Shown here: in pieces, positions 54,501 to 62,604 of the stretch
How the letters are laid out: every line of letters begins with the position of its first letter
How positions within the stretch are numbered: position 1 is the first letter of the stretch
Translations under genes and position numbers: made by a program
Origin: Bacteroidales bacterium UBA3844
GTDB lineage: Bacteria > Bacteroidota > Bacteroidia > Bacteroidales > Paludibacteraceae
Assembly (NCBI GenBank): GCA_002392915.1
Contig: DGHQ01000044.1
Location: 88,653 to 152,652 of the forward strand
DNA: 64,000 nucleotides
Direction of reading: 5' to 3'
Notes under the pieces: model-generated
Seen by the model: the letters and a program-made list of their open reading frames with translations, nothing else
Databases searched by the model: none
Told to the model about the DNA's origin: nothing

Positions 54501-57500
54501 AGCCCAAGTATAATTTGCGGTATCTACCAGAGTGGCTGTGCGAATATACCTTCCTGTTTGAGTGGCGGCAGTATTCGTATCTGCCACAACATACAAATCA
54601 CTTGAATTAACCTCAAATTTCTTCTCTTTTCCATCATAGATGAAGTTTGTTAAAGGAGACGTTGGAAGTGCCACCTTCGCTTTGCCTATCACAAAATCCA
54701 ATGTTTTATCAGCAGTTGTTGAATCCATCCACATATAATGAACAGAATCCTTCAACGATACCTTAACTACATACTTACCAGCATTCGTCTGAACATTATT
54801 GCTGACAGTGAATAATGAGTCTTCAGGTATTGCAACCGAATATGTTTGCTCCTTTCCATTATATACAAACTTTGACGTGTTTGCAACAGGAATTGAAATC
54901 TCAGATTTAGATATAACGAAGACATATTTTACGTCATCATTAGTGTCATCATGCCAAACGTAGTTTTCATTTAGTTTGACAACAACCTCATAAACTCCTG
55001 GTTCCTTGCCCACTGTATCGCCCACAAATGAATATCCATCATTAGAAATAAATCCAAAACTATGTTTCTCTCCATCATAAACGTATGTAGTCTCAACCAC
55101 ATTAGGTTTTGAAATATACATTGGACTTATTTCTACAACAAAAGACTTAACATCTGTAGATCCATCCTTCCAAACGTATCCTGGGTTCAGAGTGATTTTT
55201 ACATCATAAATTCCCGCATTGGTTTTTGTTCCATTCTCCACTTTGTAGGCCTCATTTTCCTCTACAAACACAATAGGAGATCCCGTGTATTTATATTCTG
55301 TAACAACTGTAGGCACAACAACTGAAACTGGAGAAATCTCAAACTTTAGTGTCTTTTTTGCTGTCGTTCCATCATTCCATACATGATTTAATGAATCTAC
55401 AAGAGATATTGTTCTCTCATAAATTCCAACATTGATAGCAGATGCATTCTTCGGATCAACAACGTAATTATCATTTTTTACAACATCAAAGAATTTTTCT
55501 GTTCCATCATATGTGAAATTATACTTAGTTGCGACAGGATCATTAACCTTTACTCGTGAAATAACAAACTTATATGTTTTGTCTGATCCACTGTTATCCG
55601 ACCACACATAATGCAATGAATCTAGAGAAACTTTTACAGTGTAAATGCCTGCGTTTGTCTGCTTATTGCCTGTCACTTTGCAAACTGGATCAGCTACGAT
55701 CTTATATGTCTGCTCTGTTCCATTGTAAATATATTCTGTTGAATCTATTGCCGGAATATCAATAGATATTTTCTTGATCTCAGTATTGATAATATAATCT
55801 GCCTTCGTCGAATCATTCCACATATAGTTAGGATTCAACGACAATACTGCCTTATATTTTCCTGGCTCTGTAGCGAATGAGTCTCCAGAAATCTCATAGA
55901 AATCACTTTCCTGGATTCTGAATTTCTCCTCTCCATTATATACAAACGAAGAACCGATAACAGGTTTATCAATCGCTTTCTCAATGATTCTCACAGTATT
56001 GTTTATCTGTGTTTTTGAACCATCCAGCCATGAATAGTTATCATTTAATGTGATAACCACATTGTAAAGACCCGCATCTGTTCCTGATCCTCCTTCCACC
56101 GTATACGCCGAAGTTGAACGCAAGAACACAATTTCCTCACCTGTATATGTATATGGTTTTGTACTAAAATTAGGTTTTTCTATTTTACCGTCTCCAATTG
56201 TAAAGTCAATATATATTTCTTCTGTCGTTCCGTCCGACCACATATAATTCTTTGTATCATTAAGTCTTATAGTGTCAGTGTAAGTTCCCGGACCAACCTC
56301 AGATTCTACCTCTTTGATAACAGTATATCTTGGAGTCGCTGCTGTATCCTCAGGAACAACAAAATAGAAAACTTCACCTGTATAAATGAAGAATCTTTCT
56401 GGAACTTCCGGAATGTCTACTTTTTGTGGATTGATTACAAACTTATATGTCTTTGGTTCCGTCGTGTTGTCATCCCACTCGTATCCTCCATTTTCATCCA
56501 TATCCAAAGAAACTGTTCTGACATATTCACCCGCATCCACTCCTGTAGCGTTCGAATCTGCCAACACGGATCCTTCAGACACAGTGATGTTGAAATTCTT
56601 TTCTTTTCCATCATATATATATGTCATGACTGAATCAACGTTCGGCGATTTTACAATTCCCTTTGATATAGTAAACTGATATGTCTTATCTTCCGTATTC
56701 TTATTATCACTCCACTCATAATGGCTCTTGTCGACCAAAGATACAGTGACAACATGATTTCCTGCTAATTTTTGCTTATTACCAGAAATCTTGTATGCTG
56801 TGTTTTCAGTCAAATTATACGTTTGAACAGTTCCATTAAACACATAGTTTCTTGTATCTGCCTCTGGTTTTTCAACACTGATTTTATTGATCTTGAATGT
56901 TACAGAAATAGTGTCATCTGTACCGTCAGCCCATATATTACCATAGCTTGGAGCAATCTTTACAGGATAAATATCTGGCTCTTTTGCCGATGACTCTCCC
57001 TTAACACTATAATTTGCATTCTTTTCTACAAATGTAATTATCGAACCATTGTAAGTAAACTCTGTCTGAGTAAATACTGGCTTTTCGATTTTATTTGAGA
57101 CAATTGAAAATTCCGTCGCTGCATTTGCTTCAGAAATCACATAGTTTTTGGCATCCTTACCTATCAATGTTGCAGTGGCTGTATATCCCTCTTTTACATT
57201 TTTCTGCGCTCCTTTCACAGATACCGACACCTCATCTCCTTCTATTACACCGTTCAATGTGGCTGTTGGCTTCTGTTCCTGACCATTATATACCAACTCT
57301 GTTTCTCCCCATTTGATACCAGCGTCTTTTTTGGCAACTTTCACTGTTATATAAACAAGCTCCGACGACATATAACCATCATCTTCAGGCTCAAATCTGT
57401 ATCCTACGCTGTATTCGTCAGCTTCTTTTACACTTGGAACAGTATCTACCTCCGTGCTTGCTCCCAACACATATTTGAAAGAACCTTTTATGTTTCCTTC

Positions 57501-60431
57501 AGCACCAGCTTTCAACAATTCTTGCTTTTTGCCACTATATACCAAATTTTCTATTGCTGTCGGTGCTGTGTAATCTTTCTTATCCGATTTGATAATAGAA
57601 AACTTTTTAGTCACATCACCAACTATCACATAATTTTTGGCATCCGTACCACTTAATTCAGCAGCTGTCGCTATGTATCCTGTATTTACTTTTGTCTGGG
57701 CACCATCCACTATTACCGATACCACATCTCCTTTCAATACATTTTTCAATTCGGCAGTCGGTTTCTGTTCATTACCATTGTATACCAAAACTGTATCCGA
57801 CCACTTCAATGAACGTTCCAACTGAGCTATTTTTACTGAAATAAAGAGAGGTTCCGATGAGATGTAGTTATCCTTATCATCAGGAATAAACTTATATCCT
57901 ACTTTATATGTTTTGGCATCTGTCGCCTTTGGCAATGTCTCTCCAAACACACCTTCCTCACCAAGAGCATATTCGAAATGTCCTTTAATAGATCCTGCCA
58001 CACCAGCAGTTATCAACTCCTGATCCGAACCATTATATATCAAGTTCTCCTTTGCTGTTGGCACTATGTAATCATCAACACCTGACTGGATAATAGAATA
58101 TGTCGTCGTATTCTCACCTGTTATAACATAATTTTCCTTTTTTGCTCCAGACAAAGAAGCTGTAGCTGTATAATTTGTTCCTACTTCCGATTGCTCTCCT
58201 GTCACCAATGCTGTCACATCATCGCCTGTGACAACTCCATTCAAAGTTGCCGTTGGTGCTTGTGATGTTCCATTGTATGTCAATGTTGTCTCTCCCCACT
58301 CCACTGTGACTTCCTTCCTAGCAATTGTCACTGAAATATATACAGGATCAGATGATGAATAGCCACCATCTTCAGAAACAAACTTATATCCTACTTTGTA
58401 CGTTTTTGCATCTGTAGCTTTTGGAACAGTCACTCCAAACACTCCATCCTCTCCAAGTGCATATTCGAAATGTCCTTCAACATTTCCTACTACTCCTGCA
58501 TTTACCAAAGCTTGATCTAATCCATTATACGTCAAACCGGTCTTTGCCGTCGGAGCGATATAATCGATGACACTAGACGGAGATATAGAAAATTTTATCG
58601 ACGCTGTTTCATCTGAAATAACATAGTTATCTTTATTGTCTCCCGACAATGTCGCAGTCGCTGTATAACCAGTTCCAACTTCTTTCTTTTCTCCAGAAAT
58701 CACTAATGTCACATCATCAACCGCTCCCTTCAACGTTGCTGTCGGTGCCTGTGATGCTCCATTATATGTCAATGCTGTCTCTCCCCACTCCACTGTGACT
58801 TCCTTCTTAGCAACTATCACTGAAGCAGATGAAAATGCAAGTGTCTTATAGTTTTTAGTATCAGTTGGGACAAACTGGCTTTTTACTTTATATGATCCTG
58901 CTTCTATTGCTGTTGGTATTGTCGACGTGAATGCTCCCGTCTCACCAAGAGCATACTCAAATGCTCCCTCTATATCTCCTACCTCTCCTGCTGTGACCAA
59001 AGCATGTGACTTGCCATCATAAGTCCAGCCTGCAACTGCAGCTGGCACTGTTTTGACACTTGGTTCTGCTTGAGATATAGAAAAAACTATTGACTCATTT
59101 CCTTCAGAAATAATATAATTTCCTTTGTCAGCTCCTGTCAAAGTTGCTGTCGCTGTATAATTTCCTACATTTGTCTTCTCTCCACCAACTTCAACACCAA
59201 CTTCTTCACCTTCTATCACCTCTCCACTCTTCAATGTGGCTGTTGGCATCTGGGCTTCACCATTATATATAAGTTCTGTCTTACTCCATTTCACTGTAAG
59301 TGGCTTTGGAGCAATACTAAATCCCAATTTTTCATTACTTGGTGTCTTATATTTGCTTGCATCTTTCCCAGACAGAGAAGCTTGCGCGAAATACGTTCCA
59401 ACATTTTGTTGTTTTCCTGTCACAACGAGCTCTATTTCATCTCCAACTGCCACAGTTGACAAAGACTCACTTATTATCGCTGTTGGACCTTGAAGCTGTC
59501 CATTATATGTATAAGGAGTGTTATTTGTCCATTCCAATCTTATTGTACCTAAATCAATTGTGACAGGAATCGAGCCAATCTTAGAATTTTCATGGTTTTT
59601 ACTGCCAGAAATAAACATATATTTTACTGTATAGTCACCAGGATTTTTTCCTGTTGGTATTTCTGCTCCTAAATCATCAGTACTAAGACCATACACAAAT
59701 GTTCCATCTATTATTTTTATCTCTCCTTCATTAACCAACTTATGGTCAGTGCCATCATATATTAATTGACTTAGACTTGTCGCAGTTGGAGCTATAAAAT
59801 CTTTTCCAGCTACAGGCACTGCTTTACTAATATGATAGTAAATTGATGCATTACAATATTCACTGTTATCCAACTTATATTTTTCAGCGTCATCACCACT
59901 CAAGACAGCAGTAATAGCATACATACCAGCATCTCTAAATTCCTCTACACTCGCTTCTACTTTATCTTCCCCTTCTATACCGTTCAATGTGACTGTTGGT
60001 CTATGATATTGTCCATCATAAACCACATCTGATGTGTCACTCCACATACACAGAAGTTGCTTTTGGCCAATCGAAGCTGTTATTTTAGTTGGTCCTGTTG
60101 CTTGTTTTTCCTTATCTTGTGGCACAAATTTATACCACACATCATATTTGCCAGGTATTATGGCTGTTGGTATGGTTGATGAATATGTGCCTTCCTCTTC
60201 TTTAGAATATTGAAATTCTCCCGGCTCTATTACTTTGGCACCACCGACCAAATTCTGTTCCTGCCCGTTATATACAAGAGGATTTTTTGTTGGAACTGTA
60301 TTTCCATATTCATCTACTACAGCATATGACGGAACAAAACATATTGCCGCCACTAAAGCGAATAAGAACTTAACAATCATCTTTCTCTCACTTGCAAATT
60401 TTTTGCACATTGAGTTTAGCATATATTTCAT
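51543..60431 (-). CDS. Giant secreted repeat protein (35 beta modules) with T9SS-type tail
   Basis: A 2962-residue protein with a signal peptide (about 20-38 if translated from the first Met; a later Met is possible). Block 1 (about 45-1145) has 13 modules of about 80 residues alternating between two kinds: one with YNG-x2-Q-x-PTATL and NY-x-I, the other with a YALGE and YKF pattern. Block 2 (about 1145-2710) has 22 modules of about 70-78 residues (YNG or YDG early, NYxWxD late) arranged as a four-module super-repeat. They resemble MBG/Ig-like beta domains. A C-terminal region (about 2715-2885) includes an Ig-like YQWYKDGVLIPGATKQYY segment, and the last 75 residues resemble a T9SS sorting domain. 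A large surface adhesin or filament is likely. Function not shown. Confidence 0.85.
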   Translation of the reverse strand: MKYMLNSMCKKFASERKMIVKFLFALVAAICFVPSYAVVDEYGNTVPTKNPLVYNGQEQNLVGGAKVIEPGEFQYSKEEEGTYSSTIPTAIIPGKYDVWYKFVPQDKEKQATGPTKITASIGQKQLLCMWSDTSDVVYDGQYHRPTVTLNGIEGEDKVEASVEEFRDAGMYAITAVLSGDDAEKYKLDNSEYCNASIYYHISKAVPVAGKDFIAPTATSLSQLIYDGTDHKLVNEGEIKIIDGTFVYGLSTDDLGAEIPTGKNPGDYTVKYMFISGSKNHENSKIGSIPVTIDLGTIRLEWTNNTPYTYNGQLQGPTAIISESLSTVAVGDEIELVVTGKQQNVGTYFAQASLSGKDASKYKTPSNEKLGFSIAPKPLTVKWSKTELIYNGEAQMPTATLKSGEVIEGEEVGVEVGGEKTNVGNYTATATLTGADKGNYIISEGNESIVFSISQAEPSVKTVPAAVAGWTYDGKSHALVTAGEVGDIEGAFEYALGETGAFTSTIPTAIEAGSYKVKSQFVPTDTKNYKTLAFSSASVIVAKKEVTVEWGETALTYNGASQAPTATLKGAVDDVTLVISGEKKEVGTGYTATATLSGDNKDNYVISDETASIKFSISPSSVIDYIAPTAKTGLTYNGLDQALVNAGVVGNVEGHFEYALGEDGVFGVTVPKATDAKTYKVGYKFVSEDGGYSSSDPVYISVTIARKEVTVEWGETTLTYNGTSQAPTATLNGVVTGDDVTALVTGEQSEVGTNYTATASLSGAKKENYVITGENTTTYSIIQSGVDDYIVPTAKENLIYNGSDQELITAGVAGSIKGHFEYALGEEGVFGETLPKATDAKTYKVGYKFIPDDKDNYISSEPLFISVKIAQLERSLKWSDTVLVYNGNEQKPTAELKNVLKGDVVSVIVDGAQTKVNTGYIATAAELSGTDAKNYVIVGDVTKKFSIIKSDKKDYTAPTAIENLVYSGKKQELLKAGAEGNIKGSFKYVLGASTEVDTVPSVKEADEYSVGYRFEPEDDGYMSSELVYITVKVAKKDAGIKWGETELVYNGQEQKPTATLNGVIEGDEVSVSVKGAQKNVKEGYTATATLIGKDAKNYVISEANAATEFSIVSNKIEKPVFTQTEFTYNGSIITFVEKNANYSVKGESSAKEPDIYPVKIAPSYGNIWADGTDDTISVTFKINKISVEKPEADTRNYVFNGTVQTYNLTENTAYKISGNKQKLAGNHVVTVSLVDKSHYEWSDNKNTEDKTYQFTISKGIVKSPNVDSVMTYIYDGKEKNFNITVSEGSVLADSNATGVDAGEYVRTVSLDMDENGGYEWDDNTTEPKTYKFVINPQKVDIPEVPERFFIYTGEVFYFVVPEDTAATPRYTVIKEVESEVGPGTYTDTIRLNDTKNYMWSDGTTEEIYIDFTIGDGKIEKPNFSTKPYTYTGEEIVFLRSTSAYTVEGGSGTDAGLYNVVITLNDNYSWLDGSKTQINNTVRIIEKAIDKPVIGSSFVYNGEEKFRIQESDFYEISGDSFATEPGKYKAVLSLNPNYMWNDSTKADYIINTEIKKISIDIPAIDSTEYIYNGTEQTYKIVADPVCKVTGNKQTNAGIYTVKVSLDSLHYVWSDNSGSDKTYKFVISRVKVNDPVATKYNFTYDGTEKFFDVVKNDNYVVDPKNASAINVGIYERTISLVDSLNHVWNDGTTAKKTLKFEISPVSVVVPTVVTEYKYTGSPIVFVEENEAYKVENGTKTNAGIYDVKITLNPGYVWKDGSTDVKSFVVEISPMYISKPNVVETTYVYDGEKHSFGFISNDGYSFVGDTVGKEPGVYEVVVKLNENYVWHDDTNDDVKYVFVISKSEISIPVANTSKFVYNGKEQTYSVAIPEDSLFTVSNNVQTNAGKYVVKVSLKDSVHYMWMDSTTADKTLDFVIGKAKVALPTSPLTNFIYDGKEKKFEVNSSDLYVVADTNTAATQTGRYIRTATLVDTANYTWADETVEYKSIVFVIGDGTIEIPEVKLEYTYTGDTIIFVPEDGAYTVVNRAKREVGTYKVVLTPNKGYRLPNGLTDTTFIVVIKPIMVEKPVLQLEYTYNKKIIDFKVPVNDAYEISGQTTGMELGKYKVTLDLLPNYMWSDSTLERVGYVFSINKRLISIPFADTTKFVYNGKRQTYNIAKSPDYNVLGNVQAYAGSYEVSVLLTDFTYSTWSDSTTEVKTYIFDIARAKVDLPEAVQSSFSYDGTTKYFAVTENSRYEVLPKNASASEVGVYDRTVTLKDTLNYTWVDGSVTDKTITFMIGNGTIDVPVIPTEYVYSGAQISFVPESKAYVVSNGIQTNAGTYDVVVTLKAGYVWSDKTVEPKTYTVVIKPLVIEKPKFPSTNVYTYNDSIHGVVIPDVDGYTVDGITQTKEPGVYNVTVNLQPNYIWSDSTSSSLSYVYKINRIVVDIPAKSDSVFKFTGSDVTYPIADTIDYYVVSGHHRTSAGLHYVSIALSDSLHYIWSDSTTETKYYEFLIGKSLVDLPTAETDSFVYDGNVKLFEVIPNENYIVERNGGGAVDIGVYYRKVSLVDTTNFLWADGTVEDKVLTFYILKNMIPSIPIPNDLVYTGDSLTLIPLSLAYTVTNNKALNAGSYEVMIIPNSGYFWASDSTALAKSFTVNVSPRMVNIPNSNQSTFLYNGKPQTYNIYIPEDSLFTVSGNVQTEVGIYTVIAALKDTKNYCWSDTSTAPKLYSFMIENSIFYVDPIVQSLNMSLESTPGHMAVFDVKVAGDVFKYWITCDSFPELNTDTVSIENHTLTSLDVYIPDNIMPGIYDITVNFMSGTLVKSQIVKLKVNYPASNIYIVWDDVLTVDNASGVFNTYQWYKDGVLIPGATKQYYQEKKGLDGYYMCQVNGEIFVGPAFFHTDKPLWIKAFGENGKLEVEVVGDIPAGTNLVVYSINGTPIQKVEAEQTMSFELKPNIYIVKLEGADKSKPLSNQSVKVLVK

Positions 60432-60489
60432 AATTCTAATATTTCAAGTTTTCCTTGTGTCTTAAAAAACTTTTTAATCTTTATTCCTA

Positions 60490-60561
60490 TATGTTGTATA
60501 TTAACACGTTATCTTAAATATTATGCATTAAAAATATTCTCTTTCGATATTATACAACATA
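60490..60561 (-). repeat. 11-bp inverted repeat in the giant gene leader
   Basis: TATGTTGTATA (60490-60500) and TATACAACATA (60551-60561) are perfect reverse complements, 50 bp apart. The outer arm lies right at the expected 5' end of the mRNA, so the leader could form a closing stem. Confidence 0.5.
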
Positions 60562-60569
60562 AATTGCCA

Positions 60570-60577
60570 CAAAGTTA
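60570..60577 (-). promoter_or_regulatory. Predicted -7 box of the giant gene
   Basis: The minus strand reads TAACTTTG (TAnnTTTG), giving a leader of roughly 130 nt before the ATG at 60431. The -33 region is AT-rich with no clear TTTG at 19-20 bp. Confidence 0.5.
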
Positions 60578-60723
60578 CAAACTTTAACAATTAGATTTTA
60601 CGTCCTTTTGTGTTTTTTGACATAAAAATGTTAATAAATCTTTAAATAATCGTGTTTATTCTAAATAATTGAATGTTTATGCAATAAATTATGTGATTTT
60701 ATAATTTATTATTCGCTTCAAAA

Positions 60724-60753
60724 CAAAAAAAGGAGACATCATGCCTCCTTCTT
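60724..60753 (-). terminator. Terminator of the threonine operon
   Basis: AAGGAG (from about 60731) and CTCCTT (to about 60752) pair, with an inner CAT/ATG, and the minus strand continues TTTTTTTGTTTTG. It lies about 120 bp after the thrC stop codon. Confidence 0.7.
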
Positions 60754-60875
60754 TGTTTCTCTAATGACTGGTTTGAAACCAAATCTAAATCCATTTTTTT
60801 TGATAAACCCAAACCTCACTTTGGTCAACACCTGCTAATAGACGCACGACCCCACGTCTCTACATGTGGGTCGTT

Positions 60876-62177
60876 TTACTTTGACAATAGGTATTTCTTG
60901 AAATCGTCGAAATTCTTGGTCATCGGTACGCTCTGCTTCTTTCCCTTCATAAACTCCTGAAGCTTTGCCGGAATCTTGACCTCATCTTTGATTATCTTCT
61001 CTACCGTATCCTTAAACTTGGCTGGATGGGCAGTCTCAAGGAACACGCCTACTTCGTTTGGCTTAAGCATCTCTGTCAACGCTCTGTAGCCTACAGCTCC
61101 GTGAGGATCAAGCAAATAGCCTGTCTTCTTGTAGCAGTCTGCCAATGTCTCTGCAATTTGCTCGTCTGTGTATGTGCAGCCGCTGATCTCTTTGCTGATC
61201 TTCGCATGACTCTCTCCATATAGATCGTAGATACGCGCGAAATTGCTTGGATCACCGACATCCATTGCATTGGCAATAGTCTGAACAGATGGCTTTGGCT
61301 CATACTTGCCTGTCTGTAAGTATTTGAAGAAGATGTCGTTGCGGTTGTTGGCTGCGATGAAGCGTGAGACAGGCAGACCCATTCTCTTGCCAAACAATCC
61401 TGCTGTGATGTTTCCGAAATTTCCAGACGGTACACAAATGACGATATTGTCTTTTTTGCCCATCTTGTGTAGCTGAGCCACTGCGTAGAAATAGTAGAAT
61501 GCCTGTGGCAAGAAGCGTGCCACGTTGATTGAATTTGCACTTGTAAGCTTCATGTGCGCGTTAAGATCAGCATCCATGAATGCGGATTTGACCAATGCCT
61601 GACAATCATCAAACACACCGTCTACTTCAAGAGCTGTGATATTTTTGCCAAGTGTAGTGAACTGGCACTCCTGGATTGGACTCACTTTTCCCTTTGGATA
61701 AAGCACGAAGACGCGAATGCCTTCCACTCCTAGGAATCCGTTTGCTACGGCAGAACCTGTATCTCCAGAAGTCGCAACCAACACATTGACCTCTTTCTGT
61801 CCCTCTTTGGCGATGAAATAGCCAAGCAGACGTGACATGAATCTTGCACCTACATCTTTGAATGCAAGCGTTGGTCCGTGATATAGTTCCAGACTATAGA
61901 TGTTGTCGTTGACGTGAGTGAGTGGAATGTCGAATGAAAGTGTGTCGTACACAATTTTCTTCAACGACTCAGCGTCTACATCCTCACCGAAGAATGCGTC
62001 AGCAACAACGTATGCGATCTCCTGCAGGCTCATGTCTTTCATGTTCTCAAAGAATGAGTCGGGAAGATGCTTGATTACCTCTGGCATAAACAAACCTTTG
62101 TCTGCAGCAAGTCCTTTTACAACGGCTTGCTGCAATGTGGCTTTGTCTGCCTTCTTATTTGTGCTATAATACTTCAT
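60876..62177 (-). CDS. thrC: Threonine synthase
   Basis: A 433-residue PLP enzyme that turns O-phosphohomoserine into threonine. The PLP lysine is in HGPTLAFKDVGARFMSRLL (about residues 104-122), preceded by the N-terminal MKYYSTNKKADKATLQQAV typical of the shorter threonine synthases. The phosphate-binding ATSGDTGSAVANGF (about 140-153) and the late VPSGNFGNITAGLF segment are intact. It is the last gene of the thrA-apgM-thrC operon, separated from apgM by a DUF2442 gene and a repeat element. Confidence 0.95.
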   Translation of the reverse strand: MKYYSTNKKADKATLQQAVVKGLAADKGLFMPEVIKHLPDSFFENMKDMSLQEIAYVVADAFFGEDVDAESLKKIVYDTLSFDIPLTHVNDNIYSLELYHGPTLAFKDVGARFMSRLLGYFIAKEGQKEVNVLVATSGDTGSAVANGFLGVEGIRVFVLYPKGKVSPIQECQFTTLGKNITALEVDGVFDDCQALVKSAFMDADLNAHMKLTSANSINVARFLPQAFYYFYAVAQLHKMGKKDNIVICVPSGNFGNITAGLFGKRMGLPVSRFIAANNRNDIFFKYLQTGKYEPKPSVQTIANAMDVGDPSNFARIYDLYGESHAKISKEISGCTYTDEQIAETLADCYKKTGYLLDPHGAVGYRALTEMLKPNEVGVFLETAHPAKFKDTVEKIIKDEVKIPAKLQEFMKGKKQSVPMTKNFDDFKKYLLSK

Positions 62178-62228
62178 CTTTATTTATTGTAATTAAGAAT
62201 TAAGAGATAAAAGTTAAGAATTATGCTC

Positions 62229-62495
62229 TTATTCACATGTTCCTTTGTATAATAGATCTATTGGAAATATCAAGTCCCAGTTTTTCCCCCATACAATATT
62301 CCCATTTTCCAATTTGAATTTTTTGAAATGCTTCTCCTCTAAATATTTATTGTATTGAGGATGAGGGTGCTTTCGGATAAACTCTCCAATATTCACTAAT
62401 GCCGTATGGTTGTCATTAAATGTAAGCAATACTGACAACGGGCTTTCATATTGTGCTGATGTTATGTATAATGCTTCCATTTTTAAGATCAACAT
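62229..62495 (-). CDS. Small DUF2442-like protein inside the threonine operon
   Basis: An 88-residue protein; the second Met (62480, MEALYITSAQYES) fits the family start better and gives 83 residues. The pattern LSVLLTFNDNHTALVNIGEF, then FKKFKLENGNIVWGKNWDLIFPIDLLY, is that of DUF2442, short proteins often found with DUF4160 partners in toxin-antitoxin-like pairs. No DUF4160 gene is seen next to it here, so it may be an orphan. It lies between the apgM and thrC genes, 51 bp before thrC, beside a repeat element, which suggests later insertion. Confidence 0.7.
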   Translation of the reverse strand: MLILKMEALYITSAQYESPLSVLLTFNDNHTALVNIGEFIRKHPHPQYNKYLEEKHFKKFKLENGNIVWGKNWDLIFPIDLLYKGTCE

Positions 62496-62520
62496 ACCAC
62501 AAATTTCTATTGGTTATTCT

Positions 62521-62585
62521 ACGCTCGCCCTTACGGGCTCGCGTTGGCGGATGAGGTTAGGGAGTTCCTCCCTTAACAATCCTTA
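62521..62585 (+). repeat. Double-hairpin intergenic repeat, copy 5 (divergent)
   Basis: First hairpin ACGC-tc-GCCC-ttac-GGGC-tc-GCGT (62521-62544), second GTTAGGGAG-ttc-CTCCCTTAAC (about 62555-62576), followed by AATCCTTA. Both stems differ from other copies by matched changes on the two sides. Confidence 0.78.
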
Positions 62586-62604
62586 AATCATTTGCCAACA
62601 GAAT

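Larger units (their letters stand above)
60432..60875. other. Intergenic region with giant-gene promoter and thrC terminator
   Basis: No gene is seen. It contains the predicted -7 box of the giant gene (60570-60577), a perfect 11-bp inverted repeat in its leader (60490-60500 and 60551-60561), the thrC terminator (60724-60753), and a further hairpin near the thrC stop (ACGACCC/GGGTCGT, about 60845-60873). The remaining sequence is AT-rich with nothing I can name. Confidence 0.55.

Noticed and set aside
55574..57825. Many 60-100-codon open frames antisense to the giant gene and other large genes
   Set aside because: They mirror the reading frame of the real genes, lack ribosome-binding sites and resemble no family.
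51543..60431. Tandem repeats of the giant gene as a CRISPR array or non-coding satellite
   Set aside because: Units are over 200 bp, diverged and in one unbroken frame; they are protein modules.
60845..60873. ACGACCC/GGGTCGT hairpin as the thrC terminator
   Set aside because: On the minus strand no T-run follows; the hairpin at 60724-60753 has one and is the better candidate.
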